DNA from: Trichoplax sp. H2
Taxonomy: Eukaryota; Placozoa; Uniplacotomia; Trichoplacea
Reading direction: 5' to 3'
DNA length: 64,000 bases
Assembly: GCA_003344405.1 (NCBI GenBank)
Contig: NOWV01000103.1
Span: 62,001-126,000 of the forward strand
The position numbers and the translations under genes are program-made. The first letter of the stretch is position 1. The number at the start of each line of letters is the position of its first letter. This document shows, piece after piece, positions 32,309-46,340 of the stretch. The notes under the pieces are model-generated. The model was given only the letters and a program-made list of their open reading frames with translations. It searched no databases and was not told the origin of the DNA.

Positions 32309-34247
32309 GGCAATCTATTTTATAAAGTATGAAATCTTAATCGAAATTCTCGTCTTCGTTGGAATAGCTGCTTAACAAATAAAGAAGACGTCCTTTAGCA
32401 TCCGTTAATGATTTGGTTCAAGCTTAGAAGGCTATAGTTTACGACGCCACAGGTGCTGAGGGTACCATGAATGGTAACAATAATTATATATATAATAGAT
32501 TAGTTAAGTAGACATACAGTAATTCGCCTCAGGCCAGGTCTCAGGTTGGGTGATTATTTTGTAAAAGTCTTCGTTCTTAACAGTGTATAGTCAATTGTAT
32601 CAGAAAGAAAGAGGCCTTGTAAACAGTCTACGATAGATTCTGTGCAATTCACAGCAAGAAGTGCTTGGTCTCTTTCCAAATTTTTTCTTTAGACTTGTTT
32701 ATTTAATAAGCAAGCCTCACAGGCCCAGTCAATATATAATTGATATTAAGCGAGCTTTATTTATCAAGAATGAATTTTTCAGCATCTTGTCTACTACTAC
32801 AATATCTAGTAGTAGACTATTACAGCACAGCAGTGTGATAGTCAATTGCTTTGAAGAACAATGACTGAATGATTGTAATTAGTAATTTACTATTATGTCC
32901 GAAAAGTAGAGAACTATCTTCGAAGTCCACTGCATTAAGGGGTTGGATAGGCAATGGTATCTATTTTCCGTAAAGACTCTTTAAGAAAAGAACCCCGCCC
33001 CAAAAACTAACTACAGTACCTTTCATATTGTAGTTCATGCGCAAATGTCGCTATTCAGTAAACATTAATAACTACTTGGCGACAAAACTGTAATGGCACT
33101 ACTGAAAGGATTTAAAATATTAATTGACGCTGAGAATAAATACTAAAAGTAAGGGTGTTTTAATATCAATTTATATCATTGGTTTGCTTACATATATATT
33201 ACATATATAGTAATAATCGATAATTAAGTTTAATAATATTATTATAATAAACATTCTAGGTTGATAGACTTTAGCAGTTGTTGAAAATACAACTGTACCC
33301 TACGAGGGATCAACCGCATCACTAAAAAGCAGCGCACTTAAAATATCCTTCATGCTTATATTACCAAAAAGCAAAAATGATTATCTGCTCATATAGCGTT
33401 TAATCACGAAAAAATATGTATAGTTAAATTTGATGATTACATTTTATGAACAACAGCAAGATTGTAAGTTGTACCACAAAATATCACAAAATAAAATATT
33501 AATGAATTCAAAATCGAACGCCGCAAGATTCGAATGCATGCACAACCATATATGTAATCTTATCATCACATAGATGGTAGTATTCTAGCTAGTTGTACAA
33601 GATTTTTAGCTAGATAGTAAGCATTGATTTCGCTATCGATTAAAATATACGAAAATCACAAATTAATGAAGCCTATAGTAAGTACTCCGTGTACAAAAAA
33701 ATTCTTATATATATGGTTAATAAGATATAGTAAATATAATATCAGTGGTAAGAGCATTTCTGTTAAATTAGCAATAATAATAACTTTGGGTGTTAAAGAA
33801 ACAAGACAATATTGATAACTCATAAAAACTTGGCATAACATACGCCGCAATGAGGATTCCGACATTATTTACATCCTTGCAGACGTTGCGCATTACATTA
33901 ATAATTACGCAAGTTTATCTTATTTTAATCCTGTACAGCAGTTTAAAATAATTTTAAGAGACATTTCTTAACGAAATTTAAGGGATTACGTTTACTCGCA
34001 ATTAGTGCGTTAAAGACGCAAAATCACCATTTCAAGCATTCTTTCAAAACAATTTATAGTCAGCTCGACTTAAACCTGCTTCGTAAATAACAAAAATACC
34101 TTTGGTAATACTTCTGAAGTATTTGCAGAACTTGGTTAGAGTACAATGCCTCGCATCTGTATAAGTATCAATCGGTATAATTAAAGCTAAATATTATTTT
34201 TTATTTAGATATAATAAATTAATAATTCATTCAACTACTTACAGAGA
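32309..34247. other. upstream region of the EF2 paralogue and 3' region of the FERM gene
   Basis: No supported coding exon. The left end carries 5' UTR sequence related to that of EF2: minus strand ATTCCAACGAAGACGAG near 32,352-32,370. A segment at about 33.66-33.80 kb resembles 25.86-26.00 kb upstream of the first copy. The right end is the FERM-gene 3' UTR. Confidence 0.5.
34200..34205 (-). terminator. candidate poly(A) signal of the FERM gene
   Basis: AATAAA on the minus strand about 43 nt downstream of the stop codon at 34248-34250. Close spacing makes for a very short 3' UTR, which fits the compact genes of this window. Confidence 0.45.
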
Positions 34248-37200
34248 TTATAGGCGACGATTATTATACCCTGAATTCGGCCGTGACATTGGATTGTAAC
34301 CTTCATAATAACTAGAAAGGATAGCAAATCATTAATTTACTGCTTCGCGTAAATTTATTTATTGCTGTCGTTATAATAAAGAATAAAACAATATTTTATG
34401 CAATTACAAAAAATTATGAATGAATAAAGCATTAACCATAACGATTATAGAAATATCATTAAAATAAGGCTTACGGTTGTCCTTGATATCTCGACGGGCC
34501 ACCATTACCGTTCATTATTGGCTTTTCTCGTCCTTGAGGAACCCTCTTTTGTAAAGACCTACAGCATAGGAGAAATAGAATTTCTTAAGTACGTACAATA
34601 AGCATTACCTATGGCAATACAGTGGCAATTTTCTATTTAATATCAATCTTCCCAGTAATTACAAATTTTACGGCCACGCTCTTTAATCATATATCAATGC
34701 ATAGAAGTCTATATAGTATCGAAATTTGCCTCAGCAAATGATTAAATGCTATCCACTAGATATTTTTTTAGGTATTCTAATTGAACTTACACTGCCCTCG
34801 GGGGAGGAACTGGCTGACTACCAGGTGTACTAGGCGTTGTATTGCCCCTCATCGGAGATGCCGGTGGTCTGGTGTACCTTGAGAGTTTATAGATATTTTT
34901 ATTTGTCAGCGAAGCAAACGATAGCCATTTTCAAATGTGTCACCCAATATTTAAGAGTTAGGAATAAAGCAGTTATTAACAAAAGGAGATCTAGTAATGA
35001 CATACCTATGCTCTTGTCTCATATTATAATTTCCGTCGTTATCAGACCGCCTGTTAACATGCCTCGATCGATCAGGAACATATCGATCATGCGATCTTAC
35101 AGTACCATTTCCATGTTCCGAGGGATAACGGTTGCTATGACCATTAACAGCAGACCAATCTTGCGTTTGCGGATATCGCCTCGGAGGAGATGGTGGAAAT
35201 CCACGAGATCGCGATTCCGGCATGCCTCGAGATTTTTCATCATACGAATCATTAATACCTCCATCTACTCTAGAGGAATCTTTTTCTTCTGTTCGTCGCC
35301 CGTCATTGTTACCTTGTTGATCATTTTCAGGGCCTTTATCGATCCAGATTTCATTTTCTTTATCGATATGTACTGGAGTTTTATTCTTACTACGATCGCG
35401 CCCATAACTACCGCGTCTATCACGGCCACGATTACCACGCCGGCGTGAACTACGAGAACCTCTAGAATGACCTGAAGCCACACTTCGTGTATCTCCATCA
35501 CCTTCTCGACCGGATAATAAGGATGCTCTATCTGTAGCAATCCTATGAGGTCTACAAGTTGTAAATTAATATTAATCCTTTAATTTACAAAAAAAAGTAA
35601 GCGGCGATACATCGCCTATCGTAATGAAATATCAGTTATTGTAGTGCTTACTCCTGACTATCTTCGCTAGGCTGATGTTGCATTTCATTTTGTTTACGTT
35701 TAACTTCATTCCACTGAGGTCTTGAATCAATCATTTTTGGAACTTTTAGTTCACTTGATTGCGATCTTAATATAGTAGTAGATAATTGGATGATAAATAT
35801 ACTAGCTCATGGAAGGATAGAGAGTTACGTCTCAGTATGTAAACTAGACTGCTAAAATATAAAAATATTTTTACCGTAAACATTAAATAAGACGAATTGT
35901 ATAATTTACCGCTTTCTAATCCGACGATGTCGATTAGTTGCTTCTGTATCGCTGCTATATCTACCATTCGACCTACGGCTATATATTGGTTAGATTTTAT
36001 CTGTTTTTTTAATACTTGCTATTTAATATACTGCATATGTACCAAGCTCATTTTACATCGCACTACTTCACTATAAAATATTGTTATGCTGTAAAATATA
36101 CCTTGAACGGCGACGCCTTCTCATGACTTCATCATCAGACATCCGGCTATGATAACTACGATTATTTGGCAGCGAATGTGATATTTTAATTGACAGAATA
36201 CCTTACTCTCATTTCTAAGATTAGTCAAACTGTTCAAGGAAGTACCGAAATTATATTTATTAGTTATTACAGTATATCTTACCTCCTTCTTGTGTCCGAT
36301 TCGCTACCGCTATCAACATAAATGTGCCTTCGCCTCCTAGTACGTGGTGATCGACGACTACTACTACCTGAAGCCTGAGAAGCACTGGAAGGCCGCCTGC
36401 ATCACAAAGTAGAAAGTATACTTTAAAAGTTAAATAGCGAAGTGATATCGGCCCTAACAATATACATCATTCTAAATATATGAAACAACTACTCTGTATT
36501 TTAATTTAATCTTATGCACAAACTCTAACTATTTTCGCAACAATTTTAGATATACTGTGCACCAGTTTAGGTAAGTATAAGCTAGGGGTATTTGTATAAT
36601 AAGCAGCAATCTCTACGTCACATACCGTCCACGAGATCCTTGAATACGTGAATTATCCACAGAAGGTGCAATAGAACTAGCTCTTGAATGTCTACCAAAC
36701 AATGAGTCGTCTACAAAAAAGATACTATTTTTATAGATAATCTGATGATTATAAAACAATACCGTTTAAAAAATAGCGTTAAAAATTCAACCTGTGCTAG
36801 CTCGCCTAGGAAATCTTTTACTCGGGAGTCTACATTAAATATTCAATTTTAATATCACAACAGAAACTTATCTAACATTCTATAACATATTTTTATAATA
36901 TTTTTATACAGTCTTCGTACCTAACTACTTTAGAAAATTCATATTGCTGTTCAGCAATTTTTCGATAATTTTCTTTTTCTGTAGAAGTACTGTAAAGGGA
37001 ATAATTTAATTAGTTTAAAACTATCGGCTGCGGCTTAAATATTAATGTAATAAGTAATGTATCAAACCTATGTTTCTGATTTGGAGTACAATTTGATAAC
37101 CAGAAATATGCACCAGCTGGTGTTTTTGCGGCTTTTTGCGCTCTGTAATAGTTCAAATTTCATGTGTCATCAAAATTTTAATCGGCGTCCTTCGCACGTA

Positions 37201-39170
37201 AATCTTTCTACGTTTATTCTTATAGTATAATATATCGAATTCCATACCTAAAGAATGCATGATTGTCAATACATCTTTTCCAAAACTGTTTACATGCTGT
37301 CGCTGAGGGCAATTCAAACTCATATATATTCTCATTGTCCTATAGAATAAGAGAAGTGGATACAACATATCAGCCAACTTGATAAACATAGGCCTTAAGA
37401 TACAAACTCAGTTGGCTTTATTAATAAGTTAGGATAACAGATTCTTACGCACATCTTTGCCAGTGACGGCTAATGAAAATGAGTTATTCTTAAAGTTGAG
37501 TTTCGATATACCTGGCCTATAAGTATGGTAAAAATTTAAATAATATGAGGAATAAATTTAACTCACTTAAAATTAAATAGGAATTTGGCTAAAGCTTAAA
37601 AAATTACCAAATAAAGGTCCCAGCTACAGTATCATTCTTAATTACAATAATGCCTGTAGGTTTTAGGCCGAGATAGAAATCAATCCCTCGTTCTCCCTAT
37701 TAATAAGCGTAGATGAAACACTATTAAGCAATCTCTCTACCGATTGCTAAAGACAGTGAATTATAACCTTAACGGGGTATTTATCGGTTCCAAACATAGG
37801 TAACCACTTTGCAAAGTCTAAATACGCCATTTCCGCTGCCGGAGGAACTAAACCCCTGCAAATGATATTCAACACATCACGTGAATAACTAAAAAATCCA
37901 GAATATATCTTATAAGCTACGTATAACACTTACGATACGGTCTTGTGATACTCCATGACCTGATCTTCAAGTTCTTCAGACTATAACGAAATAGTACGGG
38001 TTATCAAGTAATTATACATATATATTGTAATAATGAAATACAGATCTACTAACCTGTTTTGGTACAAAACGAAATTCAGAAACATATCCATCAGTGTGGA
38101 CTTGAGGATTGTAATCTCCAAGCTCAGCTACAACATGCATCGATAAAGTGATACAGCAGTAAAAACTTATTACTTGTACTAATGCAAATGTTAGTGTAAA
38201 GCTGAAAGGAGTAATCATAAAAGTTTATACTAAATTTACAGTTAATATGATACGAACGGCAGTCTATACATGTACAAAATAATTTACTGACCTTGCAATA
38301 CATACGCTCCTAATTGTGCTACATCAGCGAAATTACATGGAAGCCTAAACAATCAAAAAGCATTCATCATTAATACTATTTCACCTTGTTCGTTATATGA
38401 TATTTACTTTAAAGTATGAATATTCAACGTACCGTCCTGTTTGGGCGTCATTTTTTACTTGTTGGAAAAATAAATATCTGCAAATGTGTACATAATTAAA
38501 TAGCTTATTTTTATGTTGTAATTTCATAAAAACTGATCAATACTAACTCTACTATTACGTCATTTTTTTTATTCGAATAAAGAACATTTGGTTTACCTAG
38601 TTAATTCCTGCTCAAGTGAACAAGGATCGGCTGCGTAGAATTTTATCATAAAATGTACAGTATACGGAGGTGAAGCTGTAAACAAATAGCATTAATAACT
38701 ATAATTTTCTGGTAAGCATACTTTTAATGTATGGTGTCTGAACAAGTTTTATACTCAATCTTATTATAGAAATAGAAATAAGTTATTATTATTCCACTAT
38801 CTAGCAACTTTAATAGCTAACCTTTAACTTGAGACGTTAAACGCTTGTTCATATCAAGCCATGTCTAAAGAAATTAAATATATGGTAGGAGTAAATTAAT
38901 AAATTGTAGTTACTTTACCTACAGGTAGAATGGTACCGAAGATATGTATGGTTATTCGTTAGAGATAATATAATCATTCAATTTTTAAAATCAAGTAGGT
39001 ATAAAATTTCGTTAAAGGGAGCTAATACGCATTCAGTAGACATTATTAACACCATCTAAACTCACCGAAGATTCATATTCATCCTTGTATTTAAGACTAA
39101 AATATTCCCTTTCTTTTAATTTAATTGTATCAGCAACGAAATCAAAGATTGCTTGGCACTTGGTATTTTT
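34248..39170 (-). CDS. FERM + FERM-adjacent protein of EPB41L4/EPB41L5 type, 5' end missing
   Basis: Membrane-cytoskeleton linker of the band 4.1 superfamily. Exons seen, 5' to 3': 39170-39066, 38864-38822, 38675-38597, 38478-38434, 38344-38292, 38127-38054, 37980-37934, 37855-37768, 37696-37608, 37516-37453, 37339-37248, 37142-37068, 36989-36921, 36829-36792, 36710-36626, 36396-36283, 36155-36102, 35972-35910, 35765-35652, 35551-35006, 34877-34791, 34558-34475, 34311-34248. That is 723 codons, all in phase. FERM signatures: KFYAADPCSLEQELTRYLF (F1/F2 junction), LQAELGDYNP and VSEFRFVPKQ (F2), AKWLPMFGTDKYPV, FYLGLKPTGI, ATACKQFWKRCIDNHAFFR (F3). A FERM-adjacent motif SKRFPRRAS follows. The remaining ~370 residues are rich in Arg, Ser and Gly (RRRRRS, SRSSRRRGNRGRDRRGSYG) and end YNNRRL. 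The first coding exon, with the start of the F1 lobe, was not found upstream of 39,170, so the true start is unknown. Confidence 0.85.
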
Positions 39171-42100
39171 CTATTAATTTTAACAATCATATCCATTAGA
39201 AAACAATTAAAATCTTATTTTTGATACATGTACGCAATTATGTCCACTTTAACACCGATAGCTGCTGAGATTATATTCGTTAATTTCAGAAATTAATGAT
39301 AAGCTTTACGATAGATTGAATGTCAAGTAACTATATCCTAAATTTGTATTATAACCTTTTTCAGCACGGTAGATTAAGTGATATCACTAGTAATCTCTAA
39401 AAGCTTTTGAAGTCATCATGTGCAAAAAATTACAATTCAAAATGTTTTACGAATACGGTCCGACACTAGATTTAAGAACATCTCAGATTAGCATCTTTTA
39501 TATGTCTAGCTAGAAATAAGAAATTATAGTTTCGGAATAAAAATGTACGCTAAACATTGTCGATGTAATGCTCGCATATTATATCACCTGTTGACACTAC
39601 CAAAGGTACGTTCATAATATCATATCAATAAAGGATATTCAAAATTTTGAAAGTTTTGGCAAAATAAATGTACATACTGTATTGTATACTTTCTCACAAT
39701 CACTGATGTGCCACTGTGTATGCTGTTGTATATGTCATGAGGCCATAAGTTATACGTATGTTTATGATGTATTTTGACAAAATCAGTGCGCCGATGTTCG
39801 ATTGCGATGTCATATAAGCTGGCATCCTTCAGTCTATTTCGAGATCACTGCAACAATACTGTATCTTACACTGTGCTGTTTTATACGACAGTAAAATACT
39901 CCGTTAGTAACATAGCGTAAAAGTTCAAGTCTAGTTGCGAAAACTTTCATCTTCCTTTAGTGAAAACGAGTATGGTCATGCAGTTAAACATTGAAAAATT
40001 AATATTATTGATGAAATCCGCAATTTTATTCATAACCATTATGATAGATCGTTGAATCAATAACTACTTACGGTTGACTTAGAAAGATCGGCAGGGATTA
40101 TATGACAGAAGGGAAATAAGGAAGATACTACAAAAGGAAAATACCCCCTAGTGTATTGTTATACATCATGGATATTTTAAAAACGTGCAATGCCTCAATG
40201 ATAAATGGAGCTTTATAAAAAATGGATTATACGACACTGAAGGTCTACTACGTAGTCAGAAATTGTTTGATAAATAGATTGCTACAGGTAGACGACTTTT
40301 AGCGTGTATTGAGTGTAGAATTTAATTAGCTAATTATTGCAGTCATTACGAGTATAAATAGTGATCGAGTTGGCTGAGTAGGTGAAGGGATGCAACTTTC
40401 TTATACTATCGTAGGAAAGATTTTCAAGGATGATCTTGCTGAGTGAGTACATTTACTTGGATGCGTCGGGTATGACGTAGACAAGATGTCTAATGACATC
40501 TAATATTTATCTAAAGATATGGTACCATTTTGATAAGCACAGGACTGTCCCATATGCAATCAATCAAGCTATATAGCGGCTAAAAGCAGTTGGCTAAAAT
40601 TTCGACTCGTTAATCATTCTTACTCAAATTCAATATAAATATGAGTACATTCAATTTTTGAAACGTCTACTTCTGTTAATGCAGGAGAAAAGGATGATAT
40701 GGTATTGTATAATTTTTTCATCCTATTGTAAAAGGTACCTAGAAAAAAATTTTAATCTCTCGTACCGACATGATGCTGAAAAGTTACAGTAATTTATCAA
40801 TGTTATTTTGTCTATCCAAATTAAATTTCAATAAAGAAAACAATGTCATAATTAATAGCAGGGCATATTTATGTAACGGAAGATCCAACTGTATCAACAT
40901 TCGTTAAGCTAAATGTGGAAATCTGCAATGTTGGTAATCTAATCTCAAGGATTGAATAGTAATTCAATTAGAGAGATGGAATTTTTATTCTTAAAGCGTA
41001 TGGAATAGGATACGCATATAATTAACTTCATTGGAGTGCTGGTCTATACATATCAACAATAACAATACAGACATACGCGAAAATTTGGACTTTAAAATGC
41101 GTATCCTTATATGGTGTGACCATGATGGGGTGCGCAGATGTTAAATACAGTTTCAATATACTGTAATGTATTTAATTTCAATCAAGAAATCTTGATCCTT
41201 TTTATTGGCTGAGTATGTAATCAAAATCGTTCCTGAAAATGATCGTATGCACGTTTTGTTTTACCTTCGACTTGTGCAAGTTATACGCTATACAGGTGAT
41301 TTACAATTAAGTGCAATCCAGACAATAAAAAAAATGAAAAACGGTGACTCTATAATATTTATTACCGTACATTGGAATAACACTTACGTAGACGAAATGA
41401 TGATGTACAGTATATCATTAATTTAATCCAATTTACGCTGTTGTATAAGTATACTGTACACTATCACCGACGAGCTACTACTCTACTTTACATCGATTTT
41501 ACTGCAATGAACTTTTGAATAACAATCGTCCATTTTATCCATTGGCCCATAACATTTTTAGACATCATTTAAAAGCGGCGACAATGATCATGAAAAAACA
41601 AACAAACAGCGTACGTAGTCGAAAATTACAAAATGACTGTTGTAGCCGTCTCTGAGCCGTAATCGCTTGTCTTTTTGGGGAGGGGGGAAGGGAGCAGTAG
41701 ATAGTGTTATTCCTAATTAAAACTACAGACTACTGTACAGTGTACAGGCATTGAATAAAGTATAGCACTATACGTAGTCATAGAAGACGATAAAGGTTTT
41801 TAAATCCTCTTTTTTATCGTCTAAAAGGAAATGTACGCGTATTTACAAAAGGAAATGACCGGCGTGATTGATGATCAATCATTACAACCCTTATCTCATC
41901 GCTTGATTAGTATATCAATAAAAACAACAGTTTTATTATCAGAGTCTTTTTTCTTATCGTATTGAAACAAACTCAAAAGCAATGATAACGATCATGTAAT
42001 TTTCACTACGTAGGAAAAGTGTGGCGATTGTCAGACCGGAGTGGAATAGTGTTATAGATGTCTTTCTTTCTGTCTATAAAAGTGCCTACAACTAGGATGA

Positions 42101-43499
42101 TAAAATAGCATCAAATTTGTCCGCTATCACTCTCTTACTTTATTTTCAAACTATACCAATGTTGGAAATTAGAGTACCGTAGACGTCTTTGGGAAGAGAT
42201 GAAGGCGATACAATATTTTTCAAATGTGTACAGTAATGTTGTTCACAAAATCAATTACTTGGTAAGATGTTGCATCTGATCAAGGATAGAAGTCAAGTAT
42301 CGTATTCTAACTTCTAGTTAGGTATAGAATGAAGAAAATCAGCGTTAGACAACTTAATCAACGTTGCAAACTACGACCAATTATCACATGCCAATGAGCG
42401 TGAATTATTCCATAAAACATGTTCAAATTGGTTAAAAAAAAAAAAGAACTGCCTGTGGTAATATGATCAAATGAAATAAAAATGATTCATAGGCAAGTTA
42501 TGATGACGACGGTCTAGGCGTTGTTGGGTACATTTATTTATTTTTTTGAATGATTTTTTGAATGATAATTATGATGCAGTTTAGATCGAAATTAGAGTCG
42601 ATTGCTAACGTTTAACTTTATTGCTACCCGATGTATATGGGTTAGTCATGTCATTAAGTAGAGTCATTTTACTGTAATTATTGTATAGTAAGAAGTATGG
42701 CCGTGGTGAGTCATACTCTTGATTCTAAATTGAAATTATTCGTCGAAAGCCCAACGGGGGGGGATTACTACGCTGAGATTGAAAAGTGATGAGAAGTAGA
42801 AAGTGTTTGGCTGTAATTTTTGAACTGCACAGCAATGGAATTGGCCAAGTGGAAGCCTAAATAACTTGAAACGTAGTAGAGTACATCCATTGCAGCTGCT
42901 TGTACCACTACTGGACGAGACAGTGATTGGAAATGGTTACTACGCGTCTAGCCATGTCTGATGTGATCAATGTGTGTTGGTGTGTCTCAACATTATGACT
43001 ATCATTTTGGGGGTATTTTGTAATGGCTATAGGAGTTAATTTGAGCACGATAAAGCTCGAACGATTTGCATCGTACTGATGATTGTAATGTAGGAGAGTA
43101 AAGTAATTGGATTGACTATTGAAATGGTTGTACCTCTTTATTTATTTATTATTGTGTACAAAAATAGTCCGTTGGACATTGATAGACGACGGTAGACCAC
43201 TTACGCTAAATTCATGAGTAATATCCGTTGCATCGAGCATTATTATTCTAACGTTGACAGTACGTTTGCCACCACCGAGGCAAAAAAAGCCCATTTTCCT
43301 CATCAAGCAAGACAGGAGAGCCAAATAGAAGGATACCAACGAGTAGAACCGACAATTGTTCCTGATATCAACACAGTATGTCAGACAATCATTAATTTGC
43401 AGCTTGCAAGCAAATCGTGGCGTACTAGATTGGAAGAGAAAAATGGATTAGATTACTGAACAAATGACAATGTTATCTATCATGGCTAATTGTTTTCGA

Positions 43500-43920
43500 C
43501 AGTTTACAGTAATCATACTGTACAGTACGCAGACCGGGGCTGTCTGATCGATCGACCCTCGGCCAGTGTTGTCTATTGTTTGCTGTCAAATGGTGTCCAG
43601 TACAGTACACACTACCGTCCCCTAGTTTACATACTGTACAGGACAATAGCGTCAAGCTTGTATTTTGAATGACCAACCGTAAACGCTTGACTGTGTGAAA
43701 AATTCTTTCTTTCACTACTGTACGCCCCCCGGTCCAGGGGTGTATGGCCAAGGTTGAGTGACGGTCACTCACTCTGGACTGTAGCGTACTTTTCTTTGTC
43801 TGCAGCACACAGTACAATGTACTGGAAACACTGGAAATACTGTACTGTACCGTACAGTACAGTGGACAGTGGACAATACAGTACTGTGTACTGTAAACTC
43901 AGTACTGTACACTGTACCGT
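43500..43920. repeat. (CAGTA)n / (TACTG)n rich block
   Basis: Many copies of TACTGTAC and GTACAGTA in both orientations, densest at 43,836-43,915. It abuts a GC-richer segment reaching 44,330. Overlapping ORFs there have no recognisable protein features. Confidence 0.7.
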
Positions 43921-44991
43921 CTTTGCCTAACCTTAGAACGGCATACGGTTAGTATTAGACCTGAGTTCGGTTCGGTCCGGTTCAATACCGTTATGATCTA
44001 TATATAACTGAGTATCATCGGTCTGGTCGTCTTCAGCACTGGTTACCATACTGGCTGTCATGATTTTCAATACATGATCCATCGCCTCAAGGCCTGCCCT
44101 CGCTCCGCCTCTTCGGTTACATTCTGTACCAGTCTTAACCAGTGCCAGACCATCGTCTTCATCCATACTGCACAGTCGACAGACTGACCAGCAGACGGAT
44201 GCAATCTGCAACACACGCGCACTCGGGCCTCTGTCGCCGACAAACTACCAACGACAGTATGGCCTGACAGACAAGCAGCGACATCGACTACAGCAATCAA
44301 TTTGACGACGAAAAGGACAAGCAAATCACGGCTAAACTCTCATTCAACATTACTGTAGGAAGTAAAAGCTTTGATCAACTCATAAACGTACACTCGTTAT
44401 AATGATGATCAACAGCCCTGCCAATATTCCACCACTTCCTATTGATCGACTATAAAAATCGCACAATTGCTTCCACTTGGTGAAATACTACTATACAGTA
44501 CAGTAGATTTGCAGCCAGTCAAAACATGAAAATAAATAGGACACACACTTGTAGGTAATGTCGAGGAAGAAATGGATGGCCCGGCCGTTTATTTTTCCAA
44601 AGTAGAATGAACGCTGAAAATGTTGAAAAATCTTCTGTCAATGACGTGTTGGCTACAAGTATCAACGGTGTATAATAAGAGCGCTAAATCAATTCATCGC
44701 AATGAATAAGTAATTAGCAGTCCAACAGCTCGTTCTAATTTATGACTCATAACCGCCATTCTATGGCACTATCAGGCCTTTTTCAATTCATTATTCCGAT
44801 ACATAGGATTGAATGAATTCCACTACAGGATCTGAATTAAAAGTAAATAATGAATACTGATAATGATAAACCACACCATGGATTCAAGACTAAACCCCAA
44901 TTCTATTATATAGCCAAGATAAAGTACCGTCAGAAAGGCAGTACAATAGACAGAATGCGATTTGACGGATAATACATCGACAATACCATGC

Positions 44992-45265
44992 AATAATAAT
45001 GATATAAAGTAGTAACGACGATGTATTGGTGCACCATTTTTGGACACTTATTAAATGCTGTACAACCTACTTTATCACAGTCTTAATCAAACAACTTTAT
45101 TGACTATTGAAGACAATTTTATGATAATATAATAATAATGATATAAAGTAGTAACGACGATGTATTGGTGCACCATTTTTGGACACTTATTAAATGCTGT
45201 ACATCCTACTTTATCACAGTCTTAATCAAGCAAATTCTATTGACTATTTAAAACAATTTTATGTC
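44992..45265. repeat. 139-bp direct tandem duplication
   Basis: The block beginning AATAATAATGATATAAAG at 44,992 is repeated from 45,131 with a period of 139 bp. The first ~110 bp differ by only a couple of bases, then divergence increases towards the end of the second copy. Non-coding, and apparently recent. Confidence 0.9.
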
Positions 45266-46142
45266 ATGCAATAAAATGGAGAAGTGTATCATTTTAATCA
45301 ATAGCATAATACAGGTGCTACACTATTCCAGTATATTATTTCAACCACTACCTTTGATGTATCGGCTTATAAACTGAAAGTATAGACGACATCTAGGGAT
45401 CTACTAACCGTTTAGATTATGAATTTAGCTAGCTATCGTATATTCTACTGCTGATACAATAAACTACCTGATAAATAATTTACTAACAGTCAGTTAAAAG
45501 TGTTACCATTGGCTTCAACGATATACGCGTATGCGTACAGTCGTTAACAACCATTTAACGTACTAACCCTTTTAAACAATAATTTTTTACAAGAAGTTCA
45601 AACTAAGGCTTGTCGACATTAATCTCAATTAGGCATATCCAGATTTACTGTCAATTACTTATCACTTGAAGGACTATGCCATGATAGAGGCTGATTCAGT
45701 ACAGTTAACACGATTATCTCGGACGAGTATTATTGTAAGGTATGGCCGTCCCTTTCACTTTTACTAGTCAATGGCCACCTACAACTGCATTGTCAATCTA
45801 TAATATCACCAGCGACAGACACCATATCTACCGTAATTTGCTATTAGAAATTGTATAGAGTTTCATGATGTCTCCTAGTATTACTCGTGCAATATCATTT
45901 CATAGTTACTAAGAATGACTACAGTATAATGAAACTACTTAATGAATTCTGTATCTCTATCGAAAGAAATATTCGTAAAAACTATCTCCGTCTTGTTTAA
46001 AAAATTCTTGAATAGCTACACGAAAAAGTTAAATAGTTTATATACATATCACGCTTAATTTACAGAAGGTACCGTACTTATGTTAAATCGACAATTTAAT
46101 TCAATTGGAATTTGATTCCCATATTATGTTACTTACATTGTT

Positions 46143-46340
46143 TCCTATCTCTAAATATCAACTTACAACCAAATCACTAAATACCTTTCTTACCCAAAAA
46201 TTATTGATCAGCAATTTATACTAGAAATCAATAACTTATATAATTCTCTATCTATCTCAAAATATCAGCTTACAATATCGCTAGAAGCCTTTCTCACTAG
46301 ATAAATATTGATTAGCAATGATACTAGCAATCAACAACAA
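46143..46340. repeat. degenerate ~105-bp tandem repeat
   Basis: Two units share CTATCTC-AAATATCA-CTTACAA, then a CTTTCT-AC segment, then ATTGAT-AGCAAT and ACTAG-AATCAA-AAC blocks in the same order, one from about 46,145 and one from about 46,249. A partial relative lies at about 15,895-15,950. Confidence 0.6.

Noticed and set aside
34837-35448. 203-codon plus-strand ORF
   Set aside because: It is the antisense shadow of the Arg/Ser-rich exon of the FERM gene, whose biased codons leave the opposite frame open.
41677-41692. G-quadruplex candidate
   Set aside because: Only three separable G-runs are present (GGGG, GGGGGG, GGG), so a standard four-run intramolecular quadruplex is not supported.
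43933-44324. Two overlapping minus-strand ORFs of 85-93 codons
   Set aside because: They overlap in different frames, show no domain or coiled-coil pattern, and sit in a GC-richer repeat-associated stretch where long ORFs arise by chance.
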